Both the position numbers and the translations under genes were made by a program. DNA of 64,000 nt from Dysgonomonas mossii DSM 22836 (lineage in GTDB: Bacteria > Bacteroidota > Bacteroidia > Bacteroidales > Dysgonomonadaceae), in assembly GCF_000213575.1 (NCBI RefSeq), contig NZ_GL892006.1:144614-208613 (forward strand), in the 5' to 3' direction. Below the pieces are notes generated by a model. That model had not been told where the DNA came from and ran no database searches. It saw nothing but the letters and a program-made list of their open reading frames with translations. Each line of letters opens with the position of its first letter. Position 1 is the first letter of the stretch. This document shows, in pieces, positions 62,637 through 64,000 of the stretch.

Positions 62637-64000
62637 ATGAAAAAATCGACAATTTGGATACTCGCAGCAATAATGGCTGTAGCATTCTTTGGTCTGTTGT
62701 ATTTACAAATAACCTATTTACGCGAATCAATAAGATTGAGGAGCGATCAGTTTAATGAAGCGGTAAACCGTAGTTTGGCTCAAATTTCAAGAAATTTGGA
62801 ACTCGATCAAACAAAAAAATATCTGGATGAAGCGTTCATTGAAACACAGAAGAAGGATGCAGCGGCTTACAATCGCTCTATGGCATTAAGAAATCAGCCA
62901 CAGGAAGAAACTGTTACACAGCAGCAAAGAACAAAGATGACAGCGCCCGACGGTACAGTCATATATATGGAACACAATGTGACTACGGTACAAACAACAC
63001 CGCCTAAACAGGTATTCCAGTCGCCCAAAAGCGGTACAAATGCAATCTCTAAAACATTCTTCGACCTACAGGAAGAGCAGATAAAGAGATACCTATATGA
63101 AAAAGATATCATGAATGATGTCTTGAACAGGATATTCAAATCGGCAAGTGATGTACCCATAGAAGAAAGGATAAACTTTAAAGATCTGGAGACTAAGATA
63201 AAGAATGAATTAAAAAACAATAATATAGAGTTACTTTTCCAGTACGAAGTTGTAGATAAAAATGATAAACCGGTTTATAGGCAACCACGTTTTCTGGATA
63301 GAGACAAGAAATATGCATATCAACAAGTACTATTTCCGAATGATCCGCCCAATAAAGTCACCTATCTGAAAGTTTACTTTCCCGATAAAGGGCACTATCT
63401 ATCAAGCGAGGTATCATTCTTGTATCCGGCCATAATATTTACTTTTATCTTGTTGGTTACATTTATAATAATAATATATATCACATTCCGACAAAAGCGT
63501 TTATCGGAAATGAAGAATGACTTTATGAACAACATGACCCACGAATTGAAAACACCGGTATCGACTATATCTTTAGCCGCCCAGATGTTAAAAGACGGGG
63601 CTATTACAAAATCACCCGAGGTATTTAAACATATATCCGGTGTAATAAACGACGAAACGGAACGATTGAGTTTTCAGGTAGAAAAAGTTCTTCAGATGTC
63701 GCTATTCGAAAAACAAAGAGCTACACTAAAACTCAAAGAGCTGGATGCCAATGACATTGTAGTAAGTGTTGCAAACACATTCCAGATCAAAGTTGAAAAA
63801 TTTGGAGGAAATCTCGATATCGATTTAGAAGCTACCGAATCTGCAATCGAAGCAGACAAGATGCACATTACAAATGTGTTGTTCAACCTGCTCGATAACG
63901 CCGTGAAGTACAGAAAAGAAGATGTTCCTTTGCAACTGATGATTCGAACGTGGAACAGCAATAATAAATTGTACATCGCTGTAGAAGACAATGGTATCGG
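62637..64000 (+). CDS. Sensor histidine kinase (cut by the window end)
   Basis: The visible 454 residues have transmembrane segments near 5-25 and 262-286 with a periplasmic sensor of about 235 residues between. The H-box NNMTHELKTPVST and the N-box LLDNAVKYR are present, and the frame stops at the G1 box (EDNGIG). It is the same architecture as the kinase at 35944-37356, so the two are paralogues. The partner regulator is presumably beyond the edge. Start ATG 62637. Confidence 0.9.
   Translation, partial: MKKSTIWILAAIMAVAFFGLLYLQITYLRESIRLRSDQFNEAVNRSLAQISRNLELDQTKKYLDEAFIETQKKDAAAYNRSMALRNQPQEETVTQQQRTKMTAPDGTVIYMEHNVTTVQTTPPKQVFQSPKSGTNAISKTFFDLQEEQIKRYLYEKDIMNDVLNRIFKSASDVPIEERINFKDLETKIKNELKNNNIELLFQYEVVDKNDKPVYRQPRFLDRDKKYAYQQVLFPNDPPNKVTYLKVYFPDKGHYLSSEVSFLYPAIIFTFILLVTFIIIIYITFRQKRLSEMKNDFMNNMTHELKTPVSTISLAAQMLKDGAITKSPEVFKHISGVINDETERLSFQVEKVLQMSLFEKQRATLKLKELDANDIVVSVANTFQIKVEKFGGNLDIDLEATESAIEADKMHITNVLFNLLDNAVKYRKEDVPLQLMIRTWNSNNKLYIAVEDNGI

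Overview
The window is a low-GC chromosomal segment from a Bacteroidales bacterium. I favour a Dysgonomonas-like member of the Dysgonomonadaceae, but the genus is inference. The phylum call rests on gene families typical of Bacteroidetes: a SprA/Sov homologue, DUF4290 and DUF4296 proteins, N-succinylornithine-type carbamoyltransferase, the ruvA-sprA order and the ileS-(DksA-like)-lspA order. It also rests on many upstream boxes of the form TAnnTTTG, sometimes with TTG 19-20 bp before, which is the Bacteroidetes -33/-7 promoter. Several start codons were moved downstream because the longest ORF began with a TTG lying inside such a box.

Layout. 1-3308: tail-less FAD oxidoreductase, MFS exporter and CDF metal exporter, all on the minus strand. 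3496-8586: dgt, an S41 protease, a DUF4290 gene and rimM, with an 800-bp gene-poor stretch before the protease that holds a strong promoter and a large inverted repeat. 8868-12633: proline genes proBA, a small basic protein and the argF' carbamoyltransferase. 12725-18047: membrane AraC regulator, phosphoesterase lipoprotein, DUF389 membrane protein and an unknown gene.

18220-29038 is a roughly 10.8-kb integrative element in tRNA-Phe. It is bounded by a 55-bp direct repeat of the tRNA. Each end has an internal pair of identical 10-bp sites spaced 12 bp, which look like integrase arm sites, and a tyrosine recombinase lies next to the intact tRNA. Cargo is two secreted proteins, a Schlafen/AlbA-type protein, a radical-SAM protein, an SF2 helicase with an iteron-like repeat cluster upstream, an unknown protein, and a tight two-gene SEFIR(TIR-like)-HEPN operon that I read as a candidate anti-phage module. 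The distal tRNA copy is a pseudogene carrying a 40-nt hairpin insertion.

29322-40073: SugE-type efflux pump with a TetR regulator and two matching operators, an RluA pseudouridine synthase, a TPR protein with corA, an EptA-like phosphoethanolamine transferase convergent with an OmpR/histidine-kinase pair, and prfC followed by a lipopolysaccharide-kinase-like gene. 40092-46623 is one minus-strand operon: ileS, DksA-like, lspA, DUF4296 lipoprotein, a small amidohydrolase-like fragment and a glycosyltransferase. 46834-47744 is a decayed IS5-family insertion sequence. 47771-64000: VOC protein, dicarboxylate/amino-acid symporter, tRNA-His, a surface protein with a long leader, a periplasmic M3 peptidase, a 33-codon small ORF, ruvA, the 2486-residue sprA and a histidine kinase cut by the window end.

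The strongest leads are the SEFIR-HEPN operon on the tRNA-Phe element, the complete att architecture, the decorated tRNA pseudogene, a 46-bp element repeated upstream of proB and prfC with a related core upstream of ileS, and an isoleucyl-tRNA synthetase whose HIGH motif reads GIHH.
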